From Azadirachta indica (Eukaryota > Streptophyta > Magnoliopsida > Sapindales > Meliaceae): a DNA stretch of 64,000 nucleotides. The notes under the pieces are model-generated. The model did not search any database and was not told where the DNA came from. It saw only the letters and a program-made list of their open reading frames with translations. The position numbers were made by a program, and so were the translations under genes. The stretch covers positions 6,281,157-6,345,156 of the forward strand of contig CM040449.1 in assembly GCA_022749755.1 (NCBI GenBank). The letters run 5' to 3'. Below, piece by piece: positions 50,015-62,846 of this stretch (within the stretch, counting starts at the first letter, position 1; each line of letters starts with the position of its first letter).

Positions 50015-53000
50015 TCAAGCTAAAGGCTTAAGTCCCATCCCCTTAGAAGATTCTTGAATGACTTTTCTAGTCAAACCTTTTATTAAAGGATCTGCTAGGT
50101 TTCTTTCTGATCTCACAAACTCTAAGGAGATTACTCCATTCTTCAAGAGTTGTTTAACTGCACCATGTCTGATGCGAATATGTCTTCTTTTGCCATTATA
50201 CACATAATTTTTGGCAACTCCAATAGCAGCTTGTAAATCACAATGCAATGAGATTGGAATAGAAGACCCCCACAGTGGAATATCACCTAACAAGTTTTTC
50301 AACCATTCAGCTTCTTGACCTGCTAGCTCAAGAGTAATGAATTCAGATTCCATGGTAGAGCGAGCAATACACGTCTGTTTGGAAGACTTCCACGAAACAG
50401 CTCCTCCACCTAAAGTGAACACATATCCACTAGTAGAACTCACCTCATCATTGTCTGTCACCCAATTTGCATCACAATAACCTTCTAAAACAGCAGGGAA
50501 CTTGTTAAAATGCAAACACAAATTCATAGTTCCCCTAAGGTATTTCAACAATCGATAAAGTGCATTCCAATGTTCGTTGTTAGGATTGTGAGTGTATCTA
50601 CTTAGTCTACTTACAACATAAGCAATGTTTGGTCTTGTGCAGTTCATGAGATACATAACACTTCCTATAATCTTAGCATAGTCAGCTTGTGAAACAATAT
50701 CACTATTGTTCTTTTTAAGATTAATGCTAGGATCATAAGGAGTTCTCACAGGCATTACATCAAAACAATCAAATTTCTTAAGTATTTTTTCAATGTAGTG
50801 TGATTGACACAATGAAAAGCCATTTTCAGTTTTTCTTATTTTAACACCAAGAATAACATCTGCTTCACCTAAATCTTTCATGTCAAAATAAGAAGATAAA
50901 AACATCTTGGTATCATTTATAACTTTCAAGTTAGAACGGAAAATGAGCATGTCATCAACATACAAACATATTATCACATAATCAGAACCAAACAATTTTG
51001 AGTAAACACATGAATTAGAGCCATTCACAACATATCCATTGTTTACTAAAGTACGATCAAATTTTTCATACCATTGTTTGGGTGCCTGCTTAAGACCGTA
51101 GAGAGATTTTCTAAGCTTGCATACCTTGTTCTCTCATCCAGAAACCACAAATCCCTCCGGTTGCTCCATGTAGATTTCTTCCTTTAGGTCTCCATTGAGA
51201 AAGGCCGTCTTTACATCCATCTGATGAATTATCAATCCTCGAATAACTGAAAGAGCAATCAAAGATCTAATGCTAGCAATTTTAGTCACAGGAGAATAAG
51301 TATCAAAATAATCAATACCTTCTTTTTGAGTATATCCCACCACCACTAGTCTAGCCTTGAATTTTTCTATTGACCCATCTGGTCTAATTTTCCTTTTAAA
51401 GATCCATTTACACCTAATAGGTTTACTACCCATAGGTAAATCAACCAAATGCCAAGTGTGGTTCATCATAATAGAGTCCAGTTCACTTTTAATTGCTTCT
51501 TTCTAGAAACTAGAATCTATAGAGGTTAAAGCCTCTTTATAAGATTTAGGATCATCATTAATCAAAAATACAGAAACAAATTGCTCATTGATTTTGTCAG
51601 AATTTTCGACAATAAATGCAGTAATAAAATCAGGCCCAAATCTATTCTCAGTTCTCTTTCTCTTACTCCTTCTAGATTCATTGACATGTTCATTAGAAGT
51701 AGATTTACTTATCAAACCAGTCCTTGAAGGAGCAACATTTTCAATTACAGTTTTATTAAGAGGAAATACATGTTCAAAGAATTCAGCATCTCTGGATTCA
51801 CAAATAGAATTATCATTCAAACACATAAATCTATATGCAGCACTGTTTTGAGCATAGCCAATAAATGCACAATCAAAGGTCTTAGGCCCAATATTAGATT
51901 TTCTGAATTCTGGATATGCAACTTTAGCCAGACAACCCCAAACTTTTAAATAATTTAAATTAGGTGCAAAATCTTTCCACAATTCATAAGGAGTTTTATC
52001 CAGTTTCTTATGAGGAACTTTGTTCAAAATATAACATGCAGACAAAACAGCTTCCCCCCACATGTTATCAGGCATACCAGAACTTAACAACATAGCATTC
52101 ATCATTTCCTTTAATGTTCTATTTTTTCGTTTCAGCTATGCCATTTTGTTGAGGTGTATAAGGAGCAGTAGTTTCATGTATAATACCATTTTCATTACAA
52201 AATTCTTTCAGAAAATTCGTATGATATTCACCACCTCTATCAGACCTAAGCCTTTTAATCTTTTTATCCAACTGATTTTCTACTTCTGCTTTATATATTA
52301 AAAACATTTGAGCAGCCTCATCTTTTGATTTTAACAAATAAATTTTAGTATATCTGGAAAAGTCATCAACAAAAGATATGTAATATTTTTTACCACCTCG
52401 ACTCACAATATTTTTAAAATCTGCCAACTCAGAATGTATTAATTCAAGCAATTCAGTGCTCCTGGATGTGACATTTTTAAAAGGTTTCTTAGCAAATTTT
52501 GATTCAATACAAACAGTACATTTAGCACATTCATTCTCATCACACGCATTTATAAGATGCATATTTTTCAATTTTTTGATTGAACCAAAATTCACATGTC
52601 CTAACCTGCCATGCCACAAATTAGTAGACTCAACAATATAAGCAGAACCAGAGTTACTTCTATTAGCAATAACAGAAACAGTGTTCAGAACAAACAATCC
52701 ATCAGACAAATATACCTTACCCACAAAATCCCCATTTTTAGCTAAAATCATTTTGTCACCCTCAAACACAAGTTTCAAACCAGCCTTGTTAAGCAAACTA
52801 CCAGAAACTAAGTTTCTACGAAGGGAGGGGACATACAACACATCATTCAAAGCTAAAGTTTTTCTGGAGGTAAGTTTCAAGAGAATTTTTTCTTTACCAA
52901 GAACTCCAACAGTGGCGGAATTGCCCATGAAAACATGTTCACCATCTGCTGCATCACGGAATTCCTGGAAAAGATCCTTGTTGGAGCAGAAATGTCTGGT

Positions 53001-54009
53001 GGCACCTGTATCAAGCAGCCAATCAACTTTGTTTTCCAGCAAGTTTGCCTCAACTACCACTACAGCAATTATTTCATCCTTTTCAGCAACATTGACTTGC
53101 GGGGCAGAATTGTTATTGTTGTTAGGCTTATTGTCAAGTTTTTTATCCTTTTTGTTCCAGCACTGATATGACTTGTGGCCTGGTTTTCCACACTCATAAC
53201 AGGTCAGCACTCTTTCTTTCTTTCCGTTATTGCCTTTGGAATTTTTCTGGTATCCACCCTTTTTGAATTTCTTTCCTTTGGCTTTGTACCTGTCTTTAGA
53301 AGCAGCAGAAGATTCAACCAAATTAGCCTTAACAGAAACAGAAGAAACAGAAGTTAGCTTATCTTTCAAACGATTAGCTTTCTCAGTTTTCATGTGACTG
53401 ATCAGCTCCTGGAGTGGCAGGTCCTTCTTCTTGTGTTTCAGACGATTTCTGTACTCGGTCCATGAAGGTGGAAATTTTTCGAGCAGAACATTAGCCTGCA
53501 GGATTTCACACATTTTCATACCTTCGCCGAGGACATCTGCAACCAGGTTCTCATACTCATGGATCTGATCCATGATAGGCTTCTCATCGACCATCTGGAA
53601 CTGTATCCATTTCCCCACCACGTACTTCTTTCTGCCAGCATCATCAGCACCATATTTTGTTTCCAAGATATCCCAAATTGCCTTCGCAAATTTGTATTTA
53701 ACAAAAATGTCAAAGAGAGCATCTGTCATATGATTGAGAAGATGACCTCTGACAGTTTTGTTATCCTTCTCAAATTTCGACTTTGCCTCTCCATCAGTTT
53801 GCTTTTGTTTGTCAGTTGGAGGCGTAGTGATTGGAGTAGCGGGATCAGCTTCAAGTTGATCATCAGGAATGGCAGCGGACAGGATGTAATCAACCTCAAG
53901 TTGTTCGAAGAAAATCAGCAGCTTCTGGGACCAGCGTTGGTAGTTGATTCCATCCAAAGGATCGAGCTTGGAGAGATCAGGCAGTGACTTTGGAACAGAG
54001 GCAGCCATT
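50015..54009 (-). pseudogene. broken copia gag-pol polyprotein
   Basis: Starts at 54009 with MAASVPKSLPDLSK, only 34 bases after the 5' LTR. In order: a gag (UBN2-like) domain, a CCHC knuckle CYECGKPGHKSYQC (near 53180), a protease DTGA (near 53005), a GAG-pre-integrase HHCC region, the integrase core, RT with YVDDM (near 50955), and RNase H with DANW and an ES pair. Breaks: a 1-base insertion near 52125 in the integrase core, a TAG where Trp is expected ending the block at 51503, and a TGA near 51134 within RT. The remaining sequence is continuous to the stop at 50015. As it stands it cannot make a full polyprotein. Confidence 0.92.
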
Positions 54010-54027
54010 GTTAAACAAAAAGAATAA

Positions 54028-54104
54028 AATTTCGCTTTCAGATTGTTAAGTAAATTTAATTGAAAGTTGCGTCGTGGAAAAACCACTGCCCTGAAAGCGA
54101 AATT
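54028..54104 (-). repeat. 14-base inverted repeat spanning the U5/leader junction
   Basis: AATTTCGCTTTCAG at 54028-54041, in the leader just after the 5' LTR, is the exact reverse complement of CTGAAAGCGAAATT at 54091-54104, within U5. The loop is 49 bases. The leader arm occupies the place where a tRNA primer binding site is expected. Confidence 0.85.
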
Positions 54105-54700
54105 CCGGCACGACCGAGGTGTAATCGATAATCGCCGTTCGCTCCCCAAGGTTAACATAGTAACCCCAATCACGTGCACTCGTGAAAAGAGTTTTAGAAT
54201 AGCAAACTACAATCACCCAGAAAAGAGAAAAGAAAGAAAAGAGTTGTTTTTTTTTTTTTAATTTTTTGTTGTCTCAAATCTGAATGTTTCTCCTTCTATT
54301 TATCAAAAACAGAATGTAACAAATCTGTCTTTGAAAACGCAACAAAAAAAAATCTGGAAGAGAAAAATCTGGCCACGATAAAAGATCGTGCCTACAAAAT
54401 CGTTAAAGAATAAAAATAAAACATCTGCCTTTTGAATAGTTCTCAAAACAGACCGAGTTAAATACGTTTTAATTTTAACAATAAACTTCTTTTACAAAAT
54501 ACAAATTTTCTCTAAAAAAATTAAAAGAGTAAAGGCCCAACCCGGGCCGATGATGCGCGTGTGGTGATTTTTGTAAAACTCCCTCAAGCATCCTTTTGAA
54601 CTATATAAAAGGAGAGTTTATTATAAACCCAACAAAAATTAGTTTTCCAAGCAATGTGGGAATATGCTTGAAAGGACCAACACAATAGTCATTCCCAACA
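54044..54700 (-). repeat. 5' LTR of the copia element
   Basis: 657 bp with the same ends as the other LTR. A minus-strand TATATAG at about 54601-54608 is a candidate TATA box and is altered in the 3' LTR. Confidence 0.92.
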
Positions 54701-54705
54701 CAAGG

Positions 54706-56588
54706 ATCTAGCAACAATAAAAAGGGACAAAGAGGCAGTTCTTTGCTTTCTTATGCATATACAATGAAACATGCGAGAAATTTCAATAATACAATAGGCA
54801 GTAGTGAAATCCGCAACGTGCAAAAGCTGCAAATTAAGCTGAGTTCACAAGATTCGTCTAAATAATCATCAAACAATCAGACTATCAATAATTTTAGCCA
54901 TGACTGAAAGTGGACTATGAAACAAAATTTAGGAACATTTATGGAAAATAACCACACTTCCCTGTTTATCTCTGTCTCCTTTCGTAATTCATGCCATGAA
55001 ATAAGCATGGCAGCAGCTTGCTAGTTCAAACTTCTAACATAGGTCAACATATAGTGTGCAGAACATTTGTTATTGAAACAACGGAAAAGAATATACTCCT
55101 TTGGCTACAAATGAGAGAAAGCAAGAAAAGAGAGCCATTTCATTGCACTCTATTTGTAACTATTAATAGATTACTGAAATTATAGGTCCTTAACCGAGAG
55201 TCTAGAAGCCAGAGACAGAGAGAATAAACAGTTTCCATTTTACACTAATCCTCACCAATCAATGGAGTGTGAAATGAACGTGCTATTCATATTTAAGTGA
55301 AATAAAATGCGAGTCAAGTTGCGATTGATTTGAAAATATTACTCGAGTGGACTACACTGTTTGGTTCTAATTCTCAAATGAATTGCAGAGAAATTTGTGA
55401 AATCACGCGCACTTCCTCTTTCTTATCAATTTTCACTCCATCGCGGGCTTTGACGAGTAGGATTTGGAAGAAAGAGTACCCGTTACGGCCCGTACAGAGG
55501 CCTCACGCCCAGCTCCATTTTTCCCGACACCTCCGGTTTCTAATTACCATTTTCAATACATTGTTCGCGCCATATTGTGGCGGGCCTTGGATGTAAACAA
55601 AAGTACTCAACGAAGGCCATTACTTCGTTGAATACACCACCTAAATTTCTAAATACACTCATCTCTTGCAACTCAATGGTCAAATGAATATCCATTGAAA
55701 TAAATAAAAAATGTAAGCAAAGTAACTGTTTTTTGGTCAACACGTCTCACAATCCGTCGCCATCTCCAGCTGGGCCTCTTCCCCATTTTATTATATTGGG
55801 TATCAGGCAAAAGTAGATACAGAAGATGTGTAGTGTTCGTTAATACAACATAATCAAAATAAAAATATTCAACTTTAAAATTTAATCTCTCACTATCACA
55901 TAAAAAATAATCCATCAAAATTTTTTGTACAGCAATACACGTGACCCATTTTGTTTACTTTATACTAAATTTGACAAGATTTAATTAATTCAAATTAACA
56001 GAAATTATAAATAAAAAAATAGCAACAACTGTTAAGAGTTGTTACATTCTTAATAAGTGGCAAATTAATTACCAATTGGTTAAAATTAACTGGCAAACCA
56101 ATGATTAGATGAGTTGAAGGAATTAGTAAGCCAGCAAAGATTACCAACAACAAAACAAAGACAGCATACACTCTCCTCCAAATTCTGACACGTTTCCCCA
56201 AACGCGTAACGTAGAATGAACTATTCCTCCGTCCAGCTGGAGCGTAATGCGCACCCCCAAACAAGCCCCCACCAAATCACTCCACTCGCCGCGGTAAAAT
56301 CCCTCGTCACTCAAAATTGGTTGTAGTTGTTCAGATCTTATAAGCAGCATTATGTATTTTTTTCTTTTCCTTTTCTTTTTTCCTCGTCCTCCTTGCGAAT
56401 AAATCCGAAATAATTGAGAGAGCTAAAAATGGAAACCAAATCTTCCGCAAAATTTAGTCAATAAAATCTGCTTCACTACACTCATTTCTTTAGTTTTGAC
56501 TATCAAAATCGATCGCCGGTGATTTGATTTTATTCTGATTTGATATTTAGGGTTTTCAAATCCGGTCATGTGAGTGTTGGGATATCAG
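54706..56588. other. intergenic DNA and IRX9H promoter region
   Basis: No recognisable gene. The last 250 bases form the 5' flank and 5' UTR of the GT43 gene. An 18-base match to the RAS1-like gene at about 55372 is probably chance. Confidence 0.5.
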
Positions 56589-58965
56589 ATGGCTTCGATC
56601 CGCCGAACTCTATCTCCGGCTTATCACGACCGTTCCTACCCGAACGGAGCTAACTCTCCATTTTCAGTCGCTACTTCACCTTCTCATAAGCTTTTGTCTA
56701 ACGGTAAATATCCTTCGTCCTCGCCGTTACTGTCTGTTAATTCATTCGCTGTTAATATCCGTCGGTTCCTCTCCTCCCGAAAAATATGGCGGAAATCTAT
56801 CTTCCGCTGTCTGGTATTTTTCCTCATGGGCATTCTTTTGGGCATGACGCCGTTTGGCCACGTTACGGAGATCGAAAACCATGACGTCTTCTTCGAGATC
56901 AAGCCGCCGCATGTCAACGTTCAGTTGGATAGTGATAACAGCGACCGTAAACGCGATGAAATCTTGTTAGATGCGGTGAGTTTGGGAGTGGACCTAAGAA
57001 ATGAAATAAATACTGTTGAAAGTTATAGATATGATTTTGTGCCGAGAAAGCAGTTAATTGTGATTACGCCGACCTACAACCGTGCAATACAGGCGTACTT
57101 TTTGAACAGATTAGCGCAGGTGTTAAGGCTTGTACAGCCTCCGTTGCTTTGGATAGTGGTGGAGGAGAATGCTGCTTCGTTTGAAACAGCGGAGATGTTG
57201 AGAAAAACTGGGGTTATGTATAGGCACTTGGTCAGTCAAAAGAATTCAAGCGAGGTGAAAGATAGAGGGGTTCACCAGAGAAACTTGGCTTTGGAGCATA
57301 TTGAAAGGCATAAGCTTGATGGGATTGTGTACTTCGCTGATGATGATAACGTATACACGATTGATTTGTTTGAGAACTTGAGAGATATCAGGTATTTTTT
57401 TTTTCCGCATAAAATGTGTATAATTTGAAGGTTATTAACAGAGGAAAATAATTCCGCATTAACGATGGGGTTGACTAACATACTTTGGCGACATATAATC
57501 TGCATATAAAAGCGTTGTGTTCGGCGAGATATACTGATTGGTACATTTAACAATGCATACACATATTGAATGGGTAGATTTAATTAGTTCTTCAATTGTT
57601 GGGTGTTTTCGCATTTTCTGCAAACACCTCCTTTTCCCCTTCTTTCTAACTTCAGTCTGGTTATCCATTAGGTTTGGGCTTGAGTAGTAGGCACTGATGG
57701 TATCAACGGTGGATATTGAATATGTAGAGTTGGCTGTACTTTCTTTTTCTCTTTAGCCTATGTGCTATCTTAAAAGTACCTTGACAAACATATATATATT
57801 TATTTTGATTCATTTTTGTGGGTTAGTTTCTGTGTCACTCTTACCCATGTGTGTTTCTGTCTTGTCTTTTGATTTGTCTGTGAGATTGTGAATATATTCA
57901 TGATTCAAATTCAATACTTGATAATGCCATTATCATTTCATGAGTTTCATTTGTATATCTGGATTCTCTCTTTTTTCTTTTTTTTTTTTTTTAATAGATA
58001 AGTACAGTCCTGAGCTCTAGGCTTCACGCATAAATTTTACATGTTGGTATAGCTTGTAACACTATTTGCTTGTTTTGGCTTTTCAAACAATCAAATCGTG
58101 GTCATCTCTTCACATTAAATTTGTCTCTCCTTTTTTCTGCCTCTTGGATAATAGATTGCATAACAGCCTTTAGATTAAATACTAATTATGTGGGCATTTG
58201 ACGGCTCTCCTTGCCCCTTCTCACACTTTTCTTTACACTTGTCCATTTCTCTTTGACCAAACTTGTTCAACTGCTTGGATGGTTTCTGTGTCTCATGTTG
58301 CTGTTGTAGACTACATTCTTACTTGTCCTTGGTGATCCATTATGAAGAGATTTGAAAATATTGAAGTTGAAATAATTGGAAATGCCTAGTTTGTCTACAA
58401 GTTTGTAATGTTACGCTTTTTGCATTTTAGCCGATTTGGGACTTGGCCTGTTGCGATGCTTGCCCAAAGCAAAAACAAGGCAATCTTAGAAGGCCCCGTA
58501 TGCAATGGAAGTCAAGTTATTGGGTGGCACACAAATGAGAAAAGTAAAAGACTCCGTAGGTTTCATGTTGATATGTCAGGATTTGCTTTTAACAGCACTA
58601 TTTTGTGGGATCCAAAGAGATGGCGACGCCCCTTCCTAAATCCAATTCGGCAGTTAGACACAGTGAAGGAGGGTTTCCAAGTATAAATCTCATCATTGCT
58701 TTTACTTAATATATATTTGCAACATTAGCTTAGAGTCACAATGTGCTTACTGCCATTGACATCTAATGACTCACTAATATTTTGTATTTTACAGGAGACC
58801 ACATTTATAGAACAAGTGGTGGAAGATGAAAGCCAAATGGAAGGCATACCACCTGGTTGTTCAAGGATATTGAACTGGCATCTTCATTTGGACATTCACA
58901 ATCATGCTTATCCAATAAGGTGGCTGCTTCAGAAAAACCTTGATGTTGTTCTCCCCATTGAATAA
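56589..58965 (+). CDS. IRX9H: GT43 xylan glycosyltransferase, IRX9H (IRX9-like)
   Basis: Three exons, 56589-57391, 58431-58680 and 58795-58965, with GT-AG borders; 407 residues. I chose [10 protein letters not shown] because orthologues begin this way; an in-frame ATG lies five codons upstream at 56574. It is a Golgi type II membrane protein: a cytosolic tail of about 70 residues, one membrane segment (about 71-88), then a GT43 domain with [36 protein letters not shown] and FADDDNVY. The DDD triplet (about 251-253), which binds nucleotide sugar and metal in this family, is present; IRX9 itself has lost it. The family builds the beta-1,4-xylan backbone with IRX14-type partners and IRX10-type enzymes. 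[23 protein letters not shown] closely follows Arabidopsis IRX9H/IRX9-L. Confidence 0.94.
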
Positions 58966-60818
58966 TGTAACTTGGTTCCTGCAATTTTGATACTGAGAGC
59001 CTCATACAGGTATGGACTTTTTGAGTTATGCTTTTCACAGCACTTTGATTTCAACATTTGTAAGTTCTCGCATTGTTAGTTTGCGATTAGTTCTCGTGAT
59101 TTTGTTTAAAATAAGAAACAAGAAAGGAAAACCTTTTGGTGGTTGACATTGCCCCTCTATTTGCAAGGGAAGAAAAAAGTTCAGACGAAGCACGTAGTAC
59201 ATCCGTTCTTCTTCAAACACAAAAAAGTTATAACTTTCTGCAAGGATAATTTTAGTTGTAGATTTTCTGTTTTTGAATATGCGGACTTGTGCTGGAAGTT
59301 TTCTCACAGTTGTTTTCATGTGGCAGTTCCGTCTTTATTTGGTAATGGAGGCAACCTTCCTGAGCAGGCTTTTATAGCATCGTCAGCAACTGTCAGCGCA
59401 GAGTGGCTCCGCTGGCAATGACACAAACTGAAGATTTATGATGTTACTTGTACAATTTTTCTAGCGTGATATTCTTTAACAGGAATGAGATACTGTCTTG
59501 TAGAGTTGTGGTGTTTGTTGTTGGGTTTGGGGGGTCTATTCTTTTATTTTCAGAACGCAACATGCCCCATACCTCCAAAATGGAAGGTGTTTTTCTGTGG
59601 GGTTGAGGCAAATCGATCCTATCTATGTTGTGATGTAGCCCCTGTATCAAAAATCAAAAAGAAGGATAACTCTGTCGTAGAATTGAAATTTTCAATTTTC
59701 CTTCAAACTTAAGCTTTCGTGAAGCTTTGGTTCTCCTCGACCCCTTGCGGCATATAATTTTGTGGCAACCAAAAAATTAGAGGGTGTTTGTATTAAGCTC
59801 GCAATCCTCAACCTCGATCCTGACGCGAAGCACGACGCAGTGCCATTTTTATTTGCGTCCAATGAGCGTTTTAATACGAATGGCTTTCACTGTCCAACGG
59901 AAGCTTAAATTTTCTTTTTTAACGATGATTTACCTTTTCAATTGAAAAAACCATCCACCTTTTTACACAAACAGTATTTAATCTTTAGTGATTCTTTCTT
60001 AATATCAAACATTCCCTTAACGTGTTTGTTGCATTGCTGCAATTCAATGAATCTAAAACATACATCCAGCAATTTTTTCTTTTTAATTTCCCGAGAGTAC
60101 AAATCGGCAGAGGCAAAAAGTAATTATAAAATGTGGATGCTAAAGGCTTTTCAGGGAACCTGAAAACTGGCGTCAATCTTTGCCCTTGCTTGAGGTCAAC
60201 AGAGACTGAGATAAACAACGATGTTTATAGCACCATGCACAATGTAGGGCTCACCAATTTCACAACACTTAGAACCTAATCTATCAGACATCATTGCAAA
60301 TTCACTGTTCCTTAATTTTACAAGGTCATTTAACCTGACCAAGGGCACTAGGTCCATTGTTTCTTCAAGATCGGGGTGGTCCCCTCGACCAAACTATGGG
60401 ACCTGTTGGTGGCTTCTGCCATGTATTGCCAGCAGCTACCAACCCAACATATTTAATTAAATGTGTCCCAGATTAGAAGGAAAGTGATCAAAATTCAATG
60501 AATAAAATTACAAATGACAATAATAAAACATAACATTTACAGCTATGTTACATTCCAGGAGCTGTGGAGGGGGAAGCTACTTGGATGGCCGCAATCCCTT
60601 TGCTCGAAATGGCCATCCCTCATGCCACTAGGCTGGTTCAGAGTGATCTGGATTCCACTGATCGGTTATCAATACTGAAGTGAGCAGACGCTTGTAAGTT
60701 ATAGCTGACTTCAGCTGACTTGTATCTCCCTGTCTGAAAACCAATGCAGCAACTTCCTGATGGACCTAAATTACCTCAAGGTACAGCAGTCACTTTCAGG
60801 ACTCCAAGGTCTTGATTG
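58966..60818. other. space between two convergent genes
   Basis: Contains the 3' UTRs of IRX9H (+) and symplekin (-). A donor-like CATACAG/GTATGG near 59010 and an acceptor-like TGTGGCAG near 59326 could mark an intron in the IRX9H 3' UTR. No further coding region is seen. Confidence 0.45.
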
Positions 60819-62846
60819 TCATGTCAGAGTTGTTCCATGAACTGAAGAACCTGTGTCTGATGGATGCAATGATGAAATATGCGGCTGCTGCATGTGTGAT
60901 TCATTTGCAAGACCAAGAATTACAAGTGTCGACCTGCAAAATTATAAAGTACAAGTTAATCTAAACATAAGAGCAGGAAAAGCTCCCCAAACAGTAAATC
61001 TTCTGAACTAAAATTCATGTTAAATCTTGTTAAAGATTAGATGCTTGAATAGTTATTCTCGTTAGTTGCTACAAACGTTAGATCCTATAAGCTTCTTAAT
61101 TTGATGGCCAAATCTAGAAAAACAGGGCCCCAATAGCTTGATAATGATTGTTAATGTAATTTTTTTTTTTATTTTAAATATTACATGAATATAAACCAAA
61201 CCCTTTCCAACCCCAGTGTGAGCAGGATTAAAAATCTATACCTCTTGTACCATCCAAAGAAGTTTTACCATTAGAACCAACGAGCACCCACACATAACAC
61301 ATAATGTAACTTATGTCAAAGGATGCTTAAATCTTAATTTTCCAATATATACCAACTATATGCAACTCTAATACTAAAAATCATCCAAAGAACCGATCAT
61401 CTGGAGAATTCAAAGCAATTTATCAAACAAAAATCTCCTTCATTATAAAGTTAATATTAGTTTTCAGTCTGTAACATCTCAAAATTCGCTCTTGGAGCAC
61501 ACATTAAGTGACCTAACAGTTGAAAGGTAAAAGTTGAACAATAAGCAAAAAGTGGCAATTGACAGATTTTACTATTTGATCAGATCAAGAAAAGCTATAC
61601 CTAGGCATTGAAGTTTTCACACTTGGTTGGCTGGCGTAGGCGGTTAGAGGACCTCTAAGGTTAGCATATTTATTCAAAGCACTCTCAAGTTGTGTAGGTG
61701 GTAACTGCAACCAGAAAATAGGAAAAGAGAGCTGTGAGTTCCAAACACCGACAAAATAAGGGCAAACTTTCCCAATTAAAGAACATCTATTACCTTTAAC
61801 AATACAGGAAAAGAATGTGGGCGTGTTTGAGACACACATTTCAAGAACCCAACCCACAACTTTGGCATTCTCCACACCTGCATTTAGAACAAGTAGAAAA
61901 GTCAGTGACCATGCCAATACATGATGAGCTGATCGATAAGTAGAGGCAGAATGATTTGAGAAGTGCCCATTGATGAGAGAGAGACTTTTATTTGACCCAC
62001 CATACCTGCTTACTCACAAGTTTGGACAGTATTTCCATAACAAAATCAACCTGAAAGCAAGCATGAAAATAATAGATTACTAATCAATCATTCTCCATAG
62101 CGTTATACTACTTCAATTATAACTAACAGCTGATAGATATCATTTGCAAACCACAGAAATTCGTGCAAATTTATCTCTAGAAATAAGTGATAGGCATGCT
62201 ATACATAAACCCTATTGTCCGAGGCTTTTGATATAGTGAATTATATTAAGGCCCAACTGACCCAGCATAAACGTAAGGAAAGAATAAGAAAAATAACAGG
62301 TAATTACCAAGATCCTCAACATCAACTTTTAACCATTATATGTATAATTTTCTTAATACCTATGATAAGAAGATGGCATTTCTTAATGAATATAATACTG
62401 AATTTCCACATTTTTCCTTAAATCTTTTGGCATCTTTAATGAAGGGTTCATAAATAAACTGTCACACAGGTTTCTTCTTTTTTCTTTTTTTTGGGACAAA
62501 CTGAAAGAGTTGATAAAGGTATGAGCTGCAACGTATCAGGTAACAGCTTTTATATGTAATCTACATTCAATTTCAATTTTGAAAAGAGACAAGAAGCAGC
62601 AGGAAAAGAATATAGTTTACCAGAGTAGGAAAAGCATCAATTGCTTGAATTACTGTTCTCATAAAGAGTAGAGGGAGAGGAGTTTGATCAACCTGAAATG
62701 GAGAAACAATAACTATATATAGAACTACAACCATCCACCACATATTATTGATGAACTTCACATACCATTTGGTTCAATGCCTTTGCCAAAACCTGCTGCG
62801 TGAAAACTGTGCGCTGCTCAAAACAAGCTGAGCAAGCATCTGTTAT
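60819..62846 (-). CDS. symplekin (ESP4/PTA1-type), C-terminal exons, partial
   Basis: Six exons read leftward: 62846-62766, 62692-62621, 62050-62006, 61877-61794, 61704-61601 and 60933-60819, all with GT-AG borders and continuous frame. They encode the last 166 residues. Symplekin is the scaffold of the mRNA cleavage and polyadenylation complex in the nucleus. The segment matches its conserved C-terminal domain: ITDACSACFEQRTVFTQQVL, QTPLPLLFMRTVIQAI, WRMPKLWVGFLKCVSQT and LESALNKYANLRGPL. The tail ends in a Ser/His-rich stretch before TGA at 60821-60819. The upstream exons lie past the right edge, because no matching exon is found between 62847 and 64000. None of the exons is open far beyond its borders, so it is easily missed by simple frame scanning. 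Confidence 0.9.

Larger units (their letters stand above)
48826..54700 (-). mobile_element. Ty1/copia LTR retrotransposon, minus strand
   Basis: 5.9-kb element with TG...CA LTRs at 48826-49500 (3') and 54044-54700 (5'). It is flanked by a perfect 5-base duplication CAAGG (48821-48825 and 54701-54705). The domain order gag, protease, integrase, RT, RNase H marks it as copia. The LTRs differ in length (675 and 657 bp) and at many positions, so it is clearly older than the gypsy element. The polyprotein has one frameshift and at least two stops. Confidence 0.95.

Noticed and set aside
54010..54179. N-terminal extension of the copia polyprotein into the LTR
   Set aside because: The extra residues come from U5 and the leader; MAASVPKSL at 54009 is the normal gag beginning. 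The parallel frame at 48773-48961 is the same LTR sequence.
55370..55392. TTCTAATTCTCAAATGAA match to the RAS1-like gene
   Set aside because: Homology stops abruptly on both sides, and an 18-base match in AT-rich DNA of this length can arise by chance.
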